DNA from: Channa striata
Lineage: Eukaryota > Chordata > Actinopteri > Anabantiformes > Channidae
Reading direction: 5' to 3'
Assembly: GCA_033026295.1 (NCBI GenBank)
Contig: CM065183.1
Span: forward strand, 19,237,157 to 19,301,156
DNA: 64,000 nucleotides
Positions 62,415-64,000 of the stretch are shown here, piece after piece (position 1 is the stretch's first letter; each line of letters begins with the position of its first letter). The translations under genes were made by a program, and so were the position numbers. The notes below the pieces were generated by a model. The model saw nothing but the letters and a program-made list of their open reading frames with translations. It made no database searches and was not told the origin of the DNA.

Positions 62415-64000
62415 GTAATAAAAAGACACATTTTACAGCGTAAGTGTGATGAAGTAAGTGGAATCAGCTCCAGCACATGAGTTGGAAACTTGTTTTCCAC
62501 TGACGTTTGCCTCTTACAGTATTGATCAACTCTATCTACGCTCTATCACGTTAACCTGCTCAGCCATCAACCTTGTGCTCAGTTGTGTTTTATCTGCTGA
62601 TTAGCTCAGGTCAGTCTTAATGCAAGCTTGTAAAAAAAAAAAAAAAAAAAAAAACAGGGTCAGGGTCGGCGGAAATCTCATCTGTGTTCGAAGTGTTTTG
62701 CTGTCCACCACATCCTGCTATCAAAGACACACTTGACCGGTAATTACCATGCACTGCGAATGGATGGCTGCATCTTAAAATGTCTTATCAGTAATTATGG
62801 CGGGTGGTTCTGATTTGCAGCCACACCGAACAAGTCCTGTGCATAATCAGTAAAATGTTTAATGATTTAAAACTGAGCACAGCACAATCGCCAGTGTGAG
62901 TACCTCTAAAGTAATTGAAAGCAAACAGGTTACACAGGCCGTAGTAGAAGCACTTAGCTGGGATAGTTTGGTTATTATCAGTTCTTATCAGCCCGTAATT
63001 ATGGTTCAGTAGGTGAACTTCACCTTTTACTAGGTTCTTATGTGCAGTGTTGTTGTGCTCGTCGGGCCCGGACTTGGTTCTCGACCCTGCGCTCATCATT
63101 GTTCTTTGTTAGTTTTCATGTGTTCTTGGTGTTATTCACTTAGTTGAAAATCACTCTGATGGTGGTTGACATTGCTGTCAGCTGGAACGTGCTGCAGGCG
63201 TCTTTGCAAATGTTTTTACTGAGCCCAAGAAGTGAGTCCCCTGATAACTCTGCCTCCATGTCATCACTTAAACGTATTCTCGCTAAGCAAAGGATGAACG
63301 TATGTTTAGAGCCAAACACGATTGTTATTACACGGTAAACAGGTTTGGCTCACAGAAACAGCAAGTCCCAGCTCACCGACACACACAACAATAAGAGCAG
63401 CGTAGTCCAGAGGAGGAGGCTGGTGCGTGTTTGCCGACAGTGGCTGGGCCGCTCAGCGTTGTGTAAGGGAACAGGTGTGAGAAAAGGATTATGGGATTCT
63501 GGTCTGAATACCTGCCCAGCCTTCGGCAATATGTGAACTGGCCCACACCATTATCACGGACTCTTGATGGCTGTCACGAAAACATCCCAGATGCTTTTAA
63601 ACAGCCTGTCGGTCGCCCTTCAGGAAACCCGACCGCTATGTCATTAACGTCCTGCCTGTACATAGGGTGGGAGTTAAGACAGAAAAGCCTGTTATCAAAC
63701 AAACGGGGGTCCGATCTGACAGACATAAAGGAACTCTCCTTAATTCAGTCTCATTTTCTGCATCCTAAAGTTTATGCGAGAGTTTAATTTGGCTCAACTT
63801 TTAAGACTCATTTAAAACCACTATTCGTCATCATGTTTTACGGATATTATTTCCTGCTGTTCGCAGAGGGTCCAGGGTCAGTGGAAGTTTGTCAGATGAG
63901 CTGATAGAGAGGAAATGAATTTATGATTAAGTAACAGCGCCGTAAGTTGTTCCAGCATCCGGAGGATATGGTCCTGCTTGGACTTTTATAACGGAGCCTT
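62415..64000 (+). other. slc39a8 intron 5, running off the window
   Basis: After the donor at 62415 I find no further slc39a8 exon; the next expected coding segment (IGTIAWMITL-like) is absent. An A23 run lies at 62632-62654. Open frames at 63144-63787 show no similarity to anything I recognise. Confidence 0.6.

Noticed and set aside
62788..63787. Several open frames in slc39a8 intron 5 as a separate gene
   Set aside because: No similarity to known proteins, no consistent splice sites, composition like the rest of the intron.

Overview
This window is nuclear DNA from a vertebrate, almost certainly a ray-finned (teleost, probably percomorph) fish. The evidence is split genes with GT-AG introns of 80 bp to 3 kb, AT-rich intergenic DNA with CpG-rich 5' ends, dinucleotide microsatellites, a decayed LINE, and degenerate copies of interspersed repeats I recognise from fish genomes. 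Translated exons match vertebrate proteins over their whole length. There are no bacterial, phage or viral genes, no CRISPR array and no RNA gene that I can support.

Layout, left to right. (1) 2116-6507, +: dcaf10, a WD-repeat substrate receptor of the CUL4-DDB1 ubiquitin ligase, 7 coding exons. (2) 11960-20461, -: cpxm1, a secreted discoidin-domain metallocarboxypeptidase-like protein, 13 coding exons, convergent with dcaf10 across about 5.3 kb. (3) 25932-34166, +: an rnf145-type multi-membrane RING E3 ligase, 10 coding exons, with a CpG-rich promoter. (4) 36628-42547, +: ube2d3, a ubiquitin-conjugating enzyme with two alternative last coding exons. (5) 44514-54217, +: manba, lysosomal beta-mannosidase, 17 coding exons, complete (888 codons). 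(6) 56635 to beyond the right edge, +: slc39a8 (ZIP8 metal transporter), first five coding exons only.

The ube2d3-manba-slc39a8 block matches human 4q24 in order and relative strand, except that NFKB1, which lies between MANBA and SLC39A8 in human, is missing from the 2.4 kb gap. The left three genes map in human to 9p, 20p and 5q, so the window crosses several rearrangement breakpoints relative to human. The genes do not form one pathway. Three (dcaf10, rnf145, ube2d3) belong to the ubiquitin system, and RING ligases commonly work with UBE2D-family E2s, but their adjacency is probably chance.

I see no wholly new system. The observations most worth following are: alternative C-terminal exons of ube2d3; loss of the conserved YLYF motif in the rnf145-type protein; two one-base reading-frame conflicts (dcaf10 first exon, cpxm1 last exon), both at 4-base G/C runs; a GC-AG intron in cpxm1; a lysosomal (CLEAR/M-box-like) element upstream of manba; and the missing nfkb1. 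Exon coordinates were placed by hand from splice signals and codon phase. Comparisons with human proteins are from memory and were not run as alignments.
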